Below are positions 10,001 to 20,255 of a stretch of DNA of 30,226 nt, in pieces. This stretch comes from Bigelowiella natans CCMP2755 (lineage: Eukaryota; Cercozoa; Chlorarachniophyceae). The stretch lies in the NCBI GenBank assembly GCA_000320545.1, contig ADNK01001109.1, positions 1-30,226 of the forward strand, read 5' to 3'. The translations under genes were made by a program, and so were the position numbers. The notes beneath the pieces were generated by a model. It had not been told where the DNA came from, ran no database searches, and saw only the letters and a list, made by a program, of their open reading frames with translations. Position 1 is the stretch's first letter. Each line of letters begins with the position of its first letter.

Positions 10001-10848
10001 TCCTTCCATTCCACCCGACCCTCCTCTTGTTCTAGAGGCAAGTAGTCATCGGGGTAGCTGCTATCTGCGTGCGATTTTTGGTCGGCAGCATTGATATAGA
10101 TTCTACGCAGGCTTCGGTCACGGTCCCTGAGATGATGCTTATGGGCGAAGTATCGATGGTTGGCACTCTGTCTCAGCTCGTTGTGCACTTCTCCTGCGCC
10201 CTTATCCTTGAGGATCATTCGTTTAAGATAGCCTGGAAACTTTTCGCCCCCGAGGAAGAAGTCATAGATCTGGTGGTAGTTTGGAACGTCTAGCCTGTAC
10301 AACTGCTCGTATAACAGGTTATCGTTGTTTCCGATGCGATCCACGAAGCTCTTCCTCTCCTTCTTGTCGTCAGCCCACACCGTCGTTTTCTTTCGAACAT
10401 CGACGTCAACATCAAAGTCATCCCCCCAGTAGTAAAGTTTGAGCTTCCGCGTCCTTTTGTGCTTCTCTCGATTTGTGAGCTCCTCCTCTATCCTCCTTAT
10501 TTTCTCGCGGTCATTCAGCATGCGCTTCTTTCTTTTCTTCTCCTTGCTTTGGTGCTTGTTTTTCCGCTTCCTTGATTTTTTCTTTCTTGACATATGCTTC
10601 TTGGGCAAGATATCTGCTTCATCTTTTTCACTACTCCATTCTGATGAAGAATCGTCGTCCTCCTCCATTACTTTCCCTTTGGACTCTTCCGGTATCTCAG
10701 CACCTTTCGCACTCTCATTCCGAAGCCAGCTCATATCCATAGTCTCATTCTTACGTACCAGTGCTGCTGAAGAAGAAGATCCTTGGGTCGGATTCCTCTT
10801 CGTTGGAGAACTTGAAGGAGGGAGAGCTTTTGCATCCTCAGCCTGCAT
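7087..10848 (-). CDS. NRDE2: NRDE2-like nuclear RNA-processing protein
   Basis: A single uninterrupted frame of 1253 residues. Order: Ser-rich N terminus; MDMSWLRNES (about 37-46), the counterpart of the ELDWL motif near the NRDE2 N terminus; a long Lys/Arg/Glu nuclear-localisation-like region with KKSRKRKNKHQSKEKKRK (about 90-107); YYWGDDFDVDVDVRKK; then LTFEERQLERTRDFSASLRKDPHNIQLW and FQDES, EKKLSVFEKAIEENP and FETFS segments that match the conserved NRDE2 helical (HAT/TPR-like) region; FWDSDCPRVGDPGAPTWQGW matching the family FWDS-P-GW block; and a C-terminal half of helical repeats. Length is close to animal NRDE2 (about 1160). Known family role: nuclear factor in RNA interference and, in animals, partner of the exosome helicase MTR4. 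The absence of introns over 3.7 kb is striking here. The start is the first ATG in frame; an acceptor-like tatgcag sits exactly at the start, so an upstream exon is possible. Confidence 0.88.
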   Translation of the reverse strand: MQAEDAKALPPSSSPTKRNPTQGSSSSAALVRKNETMDMSWLRNESAKGAEIPEESKGKVMEEDDDSSSEWSSEKDEADILPKKHMSRKKKSRKRKNKHQSKEKKRKKRMLNDREKIRRIEEELTNREKHKRTRKLKLYYWGDDFDVDVDVRKKTTVWADDKKERKSFVDRIGNNDNLLYEQLYRLDVPNYHQIYDFFLGGEKFPGYLKRMILKDKGAGEVHNELRQSANHRYFAHKHHLRDRDRSLRRIYINAADQKSHADSSYPDDYLPLEQEEGRVEWKDSGLTFEERQLERTRDFSASLRKDPHNIQLWFDFIRFQDESTMEHRANKAAPVLEKKLSVFEKAIEENPGSVPLILGYLDTCRRHMTPDEVSEKWKLIIAKHPSSSRLWKEYLLHHQSEFETFSIASSSELYREAVEKLSDVRNQAEAEGKARSVSPKDNKELNELEEALVSICIRNAVLQKQAGYTEKAVALLQALLEFNLFCPPQLSGSEEEKMQFFQGFWDSDCPRVGDPGAPTWQGWYDQQLKIHRGELNEEDIVYPTEHKGGQHEEDSKMKQQSSFSPSAAFSPDPILSWIRKERLTGEQHWQPLRNIEEELGEEDDDGGDVDEAAMLQRVVLIDDIRPFLCTVSNKGLLADVACHLLIQLGVSKRVIGGRYRLSSYKFSVMRDQELEFFEQVPGLDGSQVTSMDYFELSSSIVPQARPTAASAAAAAHGGGGGKTGAGETKGTMSGEEKAPTPPAAPLLLPERPPEGIDLLKGVEAADATNDHRQQILEPRKQFCRRLFQALTSGPYAKSISMRCSYMAFEAQYGYAKAEEVGKGFLKADQMNLRLWNAYAQLQKLYSKYKEGCRIYKKALIMAPELSKKCQRDAPLLFWSFAEIQLFDLRKPAAAARIVVEAPFFKFEKASFKKLKKPVKPTAFIKAQKAFLKLIGDPPSSRPTILQSKWDNTDYDPRTYNIWSVAVSKSEERSHRYIEVSPGASLAVCFAWMEYFRGGLEEGMAVFKQHVFSRVVVAHQEVKNGRGGRAGPPPLNTNIIVKGSFQHEWLEMACVRMIRFHEVMNPTPPRVLRDALSSALTSFPTNAYLLNTFIRREGEQGHMTTRLRRHFDSALDDKGGAKEISPILWLYAIVWELPRPGARHRIINLFEKALRGNSRCTVAIWRLYMRYLLHIGHLDSAKSAYYRAFHQCAWSKTLWLDGLCLLQNMANREEDALLLTEKEFKDIVNLMVEKELRNHVALQGDRDEKQDISL

Positions 10849-11765
10849 AACGATAAAAAGAAAGTGATTTTTGCAACTCGCACCGGTGGCGCTGGAAGGG
10901 AAAAGCTAAATAAAGCGATGACAATTTTAGACGCGCTTGTACCTGCTCCAGTACGGGGAACAATGGCATCCCTTCTTGATGCGCCCTCTACCTTCCCTGC
11001 TCCTACAACTTGGATACTCCTCTTCCTCGGGTCGAGAGAACGCCTGTGGGGAATGCTTCATATTTTGGAATAACGACAAGGTAATATAAGAAATTCTTAT
11101 GACAAATCCCAATGTGTTTTGTAAGTGCAACATGCCAAAGGACTGAACCTTGAATGAAGGAAGTTTCCCGCACCGAAATTAACGTGATCTTTCAAAAGCA
11201 GTTCAGCTACAATGAAGAAATCTTGCACCAGCTTTGGTTCGACCATGTAAGTTGCTTCTTCAAGCTAAGAATATCGTAAAATATTTGACGAATCATACAT
11301 AGGAAATCCAGGAAATATCCCAGTTCAGGAACGCCACAGACGAATTATTCTCGAATCCCGCTTTTTTGTCACAGGGAATATTATCAATGCCGACAACATA
11401 TATGTGGTGTCGTTTTTCATAAAATCAGCAGCAAACACTAAATTACCGATGGCAGTGAGAAGGTATGAGTTTCTTCTGAAGACTTGAGATGTGGCTCACA
11501 CGGTGCCTATTTCCCCTGTGTTTTTGCTCTTGCATACGAAGCCAATTATTTTCAACAATAATAGTTATGAATTACTACAATATTCTTGTGAATTGGACCC
11601 TAATTATAATACGAATATGTGTTAATATCATGTCGTATTCATATTTTATCATGATAAAGAAATAATAATAGGATTTTCTAACCTTAAAGTTCAAATCCAA
11701 GCTGCCCCCCCCCCTTCCATTGATTGGAACGAAGGAGGGGGAATTAGCACGTTTTTGAGGGAAAT
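10849..11765. other. Divergent spacer, NRDE2 (-) / dipeptidase (+)
   Basis: About 0.9 kb without a supported gene. The right half (about 11520-11690) is AT-rich, and a C-rich run (about 11704-11714) lies 50 bases before the dipeptidase start. Short frames present show no family features. It presumably carries the 5' regions of both genes. Confidence 0.5.
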
Positions 11766-13788
11766 ATGAACAAATCCACTCCCCTTTTACGTTTGCGTAC
11801 ACGGGGATGTGAACGTGGTAAAACTATCCGGCTCAGTGCAGGCCTCATGGTTCTCATTGCCAGTACACTTCTGCTTTTCCTCCCAACCAACCAAAACGTT
11901 AATCAAGATCATGGGAAACAAGGACTTCTTAGAAATCCGGTTTTATCAGCTGTGCGACGTCAGATTCGAACCCTATTCAACAATCCAAAATCTAGGTCAG
12001 AGCCAACCTCTTCCTCTTCTCCAACGAGTGGCACCAAAACTAAAGCACAAGCCAAACAGAAGCTGCAGCCCGTGGTAGAGGTGTTCCCAGAGGTGAAGGT
12101 GCCTGAGATTAAGCTTGATGGGTCCAAAACGCTTAGTGAAGACGAAAACGCGCAGAAGGAGATATTGTTAAGGCAGCTCCCAAACCACCAAGTCTTCAAG
12201 AACTTCGTTGACATCATGCAGATTCCACGTCAGACCTTTAAGGAGTACAAGATAAGGGAATGGGCCAAGAAGGTCGCACTCAACACTGGCTGCCAGGTGA
12301 AAATGGACTCAGTGGGAAACCTTCTCATCAAGCGCCCTGCAAGCCCAGGCTACGAAAACCGGCCAACAATCGCTCTCCAGGCTCATATGGACATGGTGTG
12401 CGAGAAGGCCGCCGGCACCCTGACCAACTTCGACGTGGACCCGATCAAAGGGCGCATTGAAGATGGATGGCTAAAGGGAGTAGGTACAACACTGGGCGCC
12501 GATAATGGCGTTGGAGTCGCGGCAGCATTAGCAATCTTGCAGGAGCCGTACCTCCAAGCTGGGGCGATTGAAATTCTTCTTACTATTGCAGAAGAGAAGG
12601 ATATGATAGGGGCGGCAGGCATCGACCCAAACCTCATGCATAGCGACGTCCTGATAAACGTGCGTAGTGTTTCTAATCTCGCTTTGTGTTTTAATTCTCC
12701 CTCTTGTTGCCCCATGCCCTTTGTTTCCGACTTGCCTTGACGTCCATTGTATCTTCCTTTTTGGTTATAAATAGTTGGACTCCGAGTCTGGGCACGAAAT
12801 ATGCGCCGGCAGCGCTGGAGGATTTGGAAAGGTGATTAAAGGAAACCCTGCAAGAGAGGAGAGAGCAAAGAATGAAGTGATGCTGGAGATAAGCATTGGA
12901 AACTTTGCCGGGGGGCACACCGGCGTCAACATCCACGAGGGGCACGCCAACGCCGTGGTGGTATCTGCCCGCATGCTCGACGAGCTGCTATCGAGGGGTG
13001 TAGGAGCACGCCTGGTATCCTTTTCGGGAGGCAGCGCGCACAACGCCATCCCCCGGCACGTCGACTGCTCCATCTATGTGCCAGAGGACGAAAAGGAGAG
13101 GGCTGAAGGGATCCTGAAGGAGGCCTTCAACGAGATTCACAAGGAGTACGCAGGTTTCGAGGCGCAGAACTGGAGACTTGACACCAAGAGCTGCTCCCAA
13201 GACTCGTACCACGTGGCTCTGACGGAGCAGGAGACGCGCAGCCTCGTCGACTTAGTGATGCAGATCCCGGACGGGGTGGACCGCAACAACCCGGATGGGA
13301 TGGAGGGGGTGGAAAGCTCTATGAGCCTCTCCATTGTTACTGTGAACCCTGTCAACGGTCAGTTCCAGCTCGAATTATTCGCGCGTTCGAGCTCGCCCTC
13401 GCGGCTGCGGTTCCTTGACCGCAGGCTCGACTCGCTGGCCCGCTCCCATCTTGCGGAGGCGTCCGATAAGCTGCGCGCCTTCCCCGGCTGGTCCCCCAAG
13501 GCTGGCTCGGAGGCGCTGCAGAGTGCCTTGAGCTCCCACGTCAAACTGTTCGAGAAGAAACCCAAGATCTTTTCGGTGCATGCAGGGCTCGAGTGCGGCA
13601 TCCTGACGCAAAAGTACCCCAACCTGGACACGATATCCATTGGGCCGACCATTCTGGGCGCGCACACAACGGAAGAGCGCCTGGAGATCAAGTCGGTGAT
13701 TCCGTTCTATAACTGGCTGAAGGAGATCGTCGTGAACTTCGGGAGCGAGGACGCTTCGAAGGACGAGGCCTTCTCCGAAGAAAGATGA
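11766..13788 (+). CDS. pepD: M20-family Xaa-His/cytosol nonspecific dipeptidase (PepD-type) with N-terminal membrane anchor
   Basis: Two exons, 11766-12659 and 12775-13788, joined in phase 0, giving 635 residues. The catalytic part starts near residue 138 (NHQVFKNFVDIMQIPRQTFKEY) and follows PepD closely. Metal and catalytic residues seen: H207 and D209 in QAHMDMV, D246 in GADNG, E276-E277 in IAEEKDM, D300 in LDSESGHE immediately after the intron, and H567 in VHAGLECG. The lid/dimerisation part is present (NFAGGHTGVNIHEGHANAV). All expected active-site positions are intact, so hydrolysis of dipeptides using two divalent metal ions is likely. Bacterial PepD is about 485 residues and cytosolic; here about 137 residues are added in front, with a hydrophobic segment (about 24-40, LSAGLMVLIASTLLLFL) after a basic stretch, then a Ser/Thr/Lys-rich spacer. 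That suggests a signal anchor or organelle presequence. Confidence 0.93.
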
Positions 13789-14867
13789 TGAAGAACGCCT
13801 GTAGATCACTGTACCCTGGTCCACGTTCCACCTCATTCCGTTGCCTAAGTTGCAGAGATGCATTGTTCAATAGACTGTGAGGATACTTTTCCTTCAAGGT
13901 CGTGTCCGCCATGGTTGTTCCTTTGTACGTTGGTAAATGCCCGTCAATGACGACTGTTGTCGTTTTGACATTTGGCTCGCTGTTGCCTTGGTTCTTGAAG
14001 ATCCTCCTGCTGAGATTCCATAACTCGACTACTCTCAACGCTATTAACTAACTCCAAAAATAACTAATTATAATCCCCCCCAAAACTTTCGAAAAATGAA
14101 AGTCGACTACCACACATATTTGTAACAATTACTACAGCAGCATAATTCTAATAAGAAACAAAGTCTTTATCCTGTATGTCATTTATTCTATATGTTCATA
14201 AACAGTTATCAAGAATATAACTTGAGAATCTTATCGAAATCTTCAGAATTGAATCATGCTTGCTTATGAAGCACGGCATAGCAGCCGTAATGCTAATTAA
14301 ATATCTATGCTGAAGTAAGCATTTATGCCCCATTGCACATGGAGAGATGTAACCTAGTATTTTTCATTGCAAAGCTAAGACGCTTCTAGCAGTGGTCATT
14401 GGACGGCGATGACTCGTTGCGCGGAAGCTTGGAAGACGATAACGTTTATTTAATAATGACATCAGCTTGCTTGTACGTGTAGAGTCGCCGCATTTCAGAG
14501 TCTCAATAGAGGTGATGAATATAAAGCTGTTGTTTTTGGTGCGCTGGCCATTCATTCATGCATTCGCATAGCAATCATAGTCAAGGCAAGTTGCAAGTGA
14601 GACTTCATTCGATCAAGCGTAGCCCTCGGCGCTTGCGTACACACTTGCTGCTTGGTCAGCATGGCACTTGGAGAGGAATCGACTATTTCGGTGATCATCC
14701 CTGATGAGTCATTTCAGGCCGGGCTAAAGTAGGAACGCAAGCAGCATGCATGCTAATCATGCTGAGCTAGGTTCACAGATTGTTGCAATATAAGCTATGC
14801 CTAAAATATGTGTAATTGTAATTAATAGAGATGTGGATCATTAAGTCGACATTATCGCATCTGGGCA
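13789..14867. other. Convergent spacer, dipeptidase (+) / Cys-rich gene (-)
   Basis: About 1.1 kb. A minus-strand frame covers 13688-14038 but overlaps the dipeptidase 3' end in the opposite sense and shows no family signal. The rest is AT-rich (14040-14350) and then contains short palindromic words such as gcatgcatgctaatcatgc (about 14743-14761). Nothing else is supported. Confidence 0.45.
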
Positions 14868-15518
14868 TTATTGTTTGGGGGAGCTGCAGCTCCAGTACGT
14901 GGAAGATTCACTCTGCGTACTCCGTTTCCTGCTACAGAACAAGTTGTTAAAATCAGATAGGCATGCTGGATGAAATGGGCTAAAATCCTTAAGGAAAATG
15001 TTAAAAGGTTATCGATCTCAGCGTAATATGATAAAATTATAACCAGATGCTGGGCTTTCCTCGTACCTGATTGATATTTATTGGACAGTATCATGTAACA
15101 GATATGCACATATTTGACCGGTATCATCCTTACATGCAGGGATTGAAGACGAAGCAGCATCCACAAGGGCGGTTGCAGTAGCAGCAAGGTTTCCAACATC
15201 TGTAAGAATAGTCTAAATGAATGGGTGCGAATTCCAAACAGGATCCTGGGGACTCACTTTTTGCAGCCCTCTGTTACAGCCCTGCACGTCACAATGGCGA
15301 TGCAAGCGTCGTAGCAACTGATGAAGAGAATTCGTTTTGACTCTTAATTCGACCATGTAAGTGTTCATGATACAGTCATTTTGGAAGGATATTCTTACTC
15401 TGTCTTGCACTCGTGACACGCTCTTCTGCATCTAAACAAAAACCATAACATTTCATTCAAGCACAGCTTTTGTGACTCTTCGCCCTTCTTCTGACCTCCG
15501 TTCCTTGTCTCTCTCTCC

Positions 15519-15565
<47 letters not shown>

Positions 15566-16676
15566 ATTACGTGAGACAAGTCACGCATTCATAGCAACTT
15601 TTCGCACAAGCCGATCCCGCTTGACGTGCCTGGAAAATAATGTTAAACTGTCAGCCACCTAGGAGATCAGGTATTTATGAACTTGCGATCTCCTGAACCT
15701 TGTAGCACGTGATGCACTCATAGCATTGGTTGCACCTACATAAGGATGATTGATCAGAGTACTGGCTTCGTTTAAAGAGGATGATGGATTGGACCTGTAC
15801 ACGCATTTTTGTCTCTGTTCCCTACATGTGCACCAACCCACGCACGAGTCGCACTGAGAAAAGGGGTTGCGTGATCATTAACATTAGCATTGCGTTTGGC
15901 GTCACAAATGTTGAGTACATAGCGCTGGCACGTTGTGCATGGGCAGCAGAAGCAACTCCAGCAAGCTTTTGCGGCCTGAATACATCGCAAATTTTCATTA
16001 TTAGTGCTCAAAGGTGAGAACAGAAAACGCAAGAGAAATCAACACAAAAATCATATTCCGTTGAGCCCAGAAGCAATGGTGATTGTTTTAGAAGTTCTAC
16101 ATTTCACTACTCAGGTATCCATGGCTACACACCTGTTCATTCTTCTCTGCACACCATGAGCAGGGGCAGCAGAGGACTTCGTAAACGCAGTCTTGCAGGC
16201 AGTCCTCCCTTGTTGAAGACACAGGGTTACAAATCTAAAAATGAGACAATTGGGGTTTTCATACCAACAGGTGCAGCGAGAGCCTTTTTCTTCTGCAATG
16301 AGTGAACACAAAAAATCAGAGATGCAATTAGGCAATCCGGAGGAAAACACCAAGAAAGCTAAACGACACGGCCAGCGATCGAAATCAGCGAGACATGTAC
16401 TCGTTCGGGTACATTATAAATTCAGAATAAAGCGTCTATGGAATCTAGCGCAAAAGATCCTGCCATCAAGCAAGGATTAGAACCACCTGCCATGTTTCTG
16501 GGGGTTCGGTGTGTAAACGGTATGCAAAATCCAAGTGAGCAAACGCGTTACTCGTCTTGCCTATTTTTACAAACACGGAACTTCACAAGTGCGACAACCA
16601 ATGACGTAAGTCGTCGGGGGAAAACCCCATATTTTCTCTCGAAATTGACAGCCTCCTTCTTCGGAAGTACGTGATC
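14868..16676 (-). CDS. Unrecognised, extremely cysteine-rich protein built from many small exons (5' end unresolved)
   Basis: Eight phase-consistent 3' exons can be joined: 16234-16133, 15975-15919, 15761-15699, 15629-15571, 15431-15399, 15317-15258, 15199-15134 and 14931-14868 (stop TAA). They encode about 167 residues with about 38 cysteines (roughly 23%). Motifs in order: VLCCPCSWC; CWSCFCCPCTTC; CRCNQCYECITC; CAKSCYECVTC; CRRACHECKT; CYDACIAIVTC; CWKPCCYCNRPCGCC; then a short Ser-rich tail. Most exons are 33-66 bases and each carries one Cys block; several are symmetric (phase 0-0 or 2-2). Upstream, exon 16292-16265 and a possible exon with IGCRTCEVPC ending at 16571 keep phase, but the start codon is not identified. 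The exons end in good GT donors and have AG acceptors such as ttttccag. I do not recognise the family. Metal binding, a disulfide-rich secreted domain or a heavily palmitoylated protein are all possible; no signal peptide can be judged without the 5' end. Confidence 0.6.
15507..15563. repeat. (CT)n microsatellite
   Basis: An almost uninterrupted CT repeat lies in the intron between the CYECVTC exon and the CHECKT exon of the Cys-rich gene. On the coding strand it is (GA)n right after the donor. Confidence 0.9.
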
Positions 16677-17982
16677 AACAAGCGAAGGTGGGCTTGAAGA
16701 AACTGTGAGACGCGTATGATTTCCGTGATGATTTCCATGGATTTTGCGCTTTTTGGAATGTCGCAAGGAGCATTTGCAACCGCACACATCGTGTTTCCGT
16801 TTGCTCGGAAGTGCTCCAGTTCAGCACTGCATTTTGCTCACTGCAAATGTCTTGCAACATTTTGGAAATGTAGTTCTTCATCATTGTTTCATTGTTTGTT
16901 TCAGTTCCCAGCTGCTCCAATTGAAACACTTTCTTCTGAACACTGTATGGACTCATAACTCCCTGTTGTAACACACACACACACACACACACACACAATG
17001 CAATGAACATGTGAACATGGACGACAAATGTTTCCGACCTGCATGGTTCATGAGGTGGCAATGCAGGCCAGCATGCAGGTCTTTTCGATTGATGAACATC
17101 CCGGCCAGCTGCAACTCAATGATTCCCAGGTCGTTCCGGCGGCGTGGAATGATTGCATGACACGATGCAGGCAAGGAGCCACAATGAGATGCTGTCAGCT
17201 GCAGAAAAACATTGCACAAATTGTTGCTACGTGTCAACACATGCTAGCATCTCATCCGCAGCATGCTTCGTGCGGCTAGCAGATGGGCGGCGCTCATCAT
17301 TCATTCATGCGCCCCAATGAACGCCAATTACACCAATGTTGCACGTGCAGCACGCACGCAGTGCTGGCTGGCGCTGAGATTTCATTATTTGCATGAATTG
17401 TGCCATGCGATGCATGCTAGCATGCACCACTTCCACTGAACAGAAGATGCTCAACATCATGCAACACAGGCTACTAGCAGGCGTGCGTTTTCGATCACCG
17501 TGCTGCGGTGCGTTGCACAATTTGATGCCATTTCTGCACTTAGAACCTTCTATGAATTGCAGCTGGAGTGCAAAGGTGTGCTCACAATTGCACACACATG
17601 CTTGTCTAATGTCTACCAATTCGCTTATAGATCAGTTTGGTTAGCTCCGCTTCCCGTCATTGCAACGCATTCTTCTTATCATCTCTGTACATGCTCGACA
17701 AAACGTTGTATAACTAACCGGGTTTACCTCTCCTACGACGGAATGTCACTGCGAATGAAAAGAAGATCGAATTCACATTTGGAGTTCCATGACTCCCAAG
17801 GGACATCATCACAGCTGAATCCCCTCTTTAGTCCCACGCGTGTGGAGCCTGTCGATAAATTATCCCAAGATCACAGGAAAGAGATGAAACGCATAAGATG
17901 ATGACGAGAAAAGTATGCATGAGAAATAGATAAACGATTTGAAGAACGAGCCTTTTCAAACGCGAAACGGGTAACTCCTTGC
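16677..17982. other. Spacer between FkbM gene and Cys-rich gene, TGCA/GCATGC-rich
   Basis: About 1.3 kb. It contains a (CA)n run (about 16971-16996) and, from about 17030 to 17620, sequence unusually dense in TGCA, GCATGC and CATGCTAGCATGC words. Short frames exist on both strands but none has family motifs or consistent splice sites. It could hide 5' exons of the Cys-rich gene; I cannot place them. Confidence 0.4.
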
Positions 17983-19994
17983 TCAAAATATATAGCTTAG
18001 ATCTGAAGTATTTATATTATCACCGTCCTCTCGGATGGCGTCCTCCGGTACAAACCTGGAGGTTAGGTAATGAATTACGACCCATACAAATTCATATCTC
18101 GTTGCAAACATTTGTTTACTATTTTTTTATATCTATCTTCTCGGTCATCATCATTATCATCATCATCCTCGTCTGCATTCTAAAAATACGCAGTTACCCC
18201 ATTTTGTCTAAACTTTTGAAAATTTCCTCGCACGTTGCGGCACCCTCGGTGAGGGTTATACACTTAGGCGATGGCGCTTCTAGCATTATTCTGCGGACAG
18301 ATTTCAATGCGCTTCCACCAGAACGAAGGATACTCATCTCAGCCCCTGAACAGGCACATATCATCATTCATCGTCATTTTCATCATCATATAACTATCAT
18401 CCTCCTCACCATCTTCAAAAATGTGTGCTGTCGCCGTCGTAGTCAGCAAAAACCGAAAGGATTGTTTATGAGGATAACAAAACGTTGCCACATTGGCGAC
18501 GACGATTGCCATGCTAGTAACCTTGAGCATCGATGTGCATGAACTCCACCTCCCGACCCCCCAGCCACGTCCCGAGCAGCGTACCAAGCGTCACCGTGGG
18601 TACCTTTACTACTCTCCGTGCGCTTCCACAGCCTGACGACCGGTAAAATTGTTTTGCTTGTGTATTTTCGAGGCAAAGTCACAACGAGAGGGCGTGCAGA
18701 AAAGAACATCTTGGTGTTTGGGTCTGTGGCCAATATTCTTGTGGTAAACAGCTACCTTTGGTTACTATCCTTTGGATGTCGTTACCCTTCCATCCTCCCT
18801 CTGCGAGCTCTCTCCCGCTCCCTGTCGAGCAAGCAATAACATTAGACGTTGATGGTATGTGTGAGAAGTTTAGTGAAGAAGGACGGAAATATGTACGTTG
18901 TTTATTGAGGGAGCTGCATCCATCTAATGCTGAGACATGAAACTCGGCCATCTTATTGTCTTCATCCCCAACCTTACAAACGTATGTGCCAGTAACTATG
19001 TTTTGCAGTAGTACACAACGCCCGCAACAAACATGATGTTTCAATGTATTGAAACTCACAACTAGCTTACAGGCACACGCACATCCGCGCTCAAAAATGC
19101 ATGCATCTGTCGTCAAGTACAAATGGGGCAACTCACAGCCATTGGGAAGATCATCCCCCGACGCCTCCTGCGCATATGCGGTAGCTGTATAAGCCCTGCG
19201 TCGACGATGCCCTCGTCCTTGACACCCATTGCCACATGGTATGCATATTTCGCTAGTAAAGGCTCGAATGCAATGTAGAATACTCCCTCCTTCTGTGATA
19301 GGTAACGGAAATCCTTCCCTACCGGCGTTGTCTTCTTCACGTTAACCCCAATATCAAGCCAAATTTCTGTTTCCGCCGGAGGAGAAAAAGGGGAGGAGGA
19401 GGAGGAGGAGGAAGCGCTATTCTTATTTGAGGGGGGGGGCAGTGTTAATGAATGGTTGACGGGGTCGAAGTGGTCTGAAATCGTTAGGGACATCTGCAAA
19501 AGCCCATTGTCATCGATCCACCACGAATCACCCTGCGTTATTGTAGAAGATACAATGATGTCTCAAAAATGGCTAAACAGTGAGAGTGTTTCGTTGGGTG
19601 TGTATGTAACACACACGTAACACAAACGTACATCGGGCCTCGCTGTGCGCTGAGTCTCGTTCCGGAATGGCATCCTTGAGTCGGCCGGAAATCGCTCTTT
19701 ATCCTCACAATTGCACCTTAATAAAGGTAACTTATCAAAGGGTGGTAAGTTTGCAAAAGAAGAGGCTCTTGAAAACCTGCATTGGTCGACCGAAAGCGTT
19801 GACCCCAACGACGCCGAACTCATTCCGGAGCTCTGAGTGGGAAGATTGAGGGGTTTTGTGTAAACCAAGAAACTGAAATCTCTCGCCCTCGCAATTTCAG
19901 GTACCTCGACATATCGATAAGCTGCCAAAGTCAGCCCCAGAACCATTCCTAGACACAGCCCAGACACGAAGGCCACACCCCAGCCACCACGCAT
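17983..19994 (-). CDS. FkbM-family SAM-dependent methyltransferase with N-terminal membrane anchor
   Basis: Six exons: 19994-19632, 19532-19137, 18972-18756, 18632-18522, 18345-18198 and 18055-17983, all phase-consistent, giving 435 residues. A hydrophobic segment at about 6-25 (GVAFVSGLCLGMVLGLTLAA) after an Arg suggests a type II signal anchor. The catalytic fold starts at EIWLDIGVN (about 177-185, SAM motif I), followed by YIAFEPLLAKYAYHVAMG (acidic residue after beta 2), MIFPMAVGDEDNKMAEFHVSA split over an intron, DGCSSL, VVKVPTVTLGTLL, the FkbM hallmark FMHIDAQG (about 356-363), and GAEMSILRSGG. The last exon completes MGFVPEDAIRED. FkbM proteins O-methylate sugars or other small or carbohydrate substrates; the substrate here is unknown. 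The anchor suggests action in the secretory system. A Ser/Pro-rich insertion lies before motif I. This is the only gene transcribed in the same direction as its neighbour (the Cys-rich gene). Confidence 0.88.
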
Positions 19995-20039
19995 TGGGGG
20001 GCTTGCTTCCGGCAGCGGTTCGTCGGTTCGTTATTTAGT

Positions 20040-20219
20040 TTGAATGAATGCCGACACTGTGGTAAAAATGTGGGTAATTTCTGTCCCAAACCACGATTCT
20101 CCAAAATCACGAAGTACTTGAGTTCCCCGATGCTCTCATCGAGCGTCGATCAGCTGTTTCGCGCCCGATTCTTTTTTGACTGTTGTCAGGTGAACATTGC
20201 GTCTCGAACTTGTTCTCGA

Positions 20220-20255
<36 letters not shown>

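Noticed and set aside
11340-11370. A T-loop-like ctcgaatcccgc that hinted at a tRNA
   Set aside because: No matching acceptor stem, anticodon arm or D arm could be folded around it.
13688-14038. A minus-strand frame overlapping the dipeptidase 3' end
   Set aside because: Its C-terminal third is antisense to the dipeptidase, it has no recognised motif, and no splice partners were found.
11228-15360. A shared ttcgaccatgtaagt word at about 11239 and 15350
   Set aside because: Fourteen to fifteen matching bases in two places without extension; compatible with chance plus a splice-donor-like ending.
17500-17901. A 133-codon plus-strand frame with several Cys
   Set aside because: It lies in TGCA-rich spacer DNA, shows no domain, and has no supporting splice or neighbour context.
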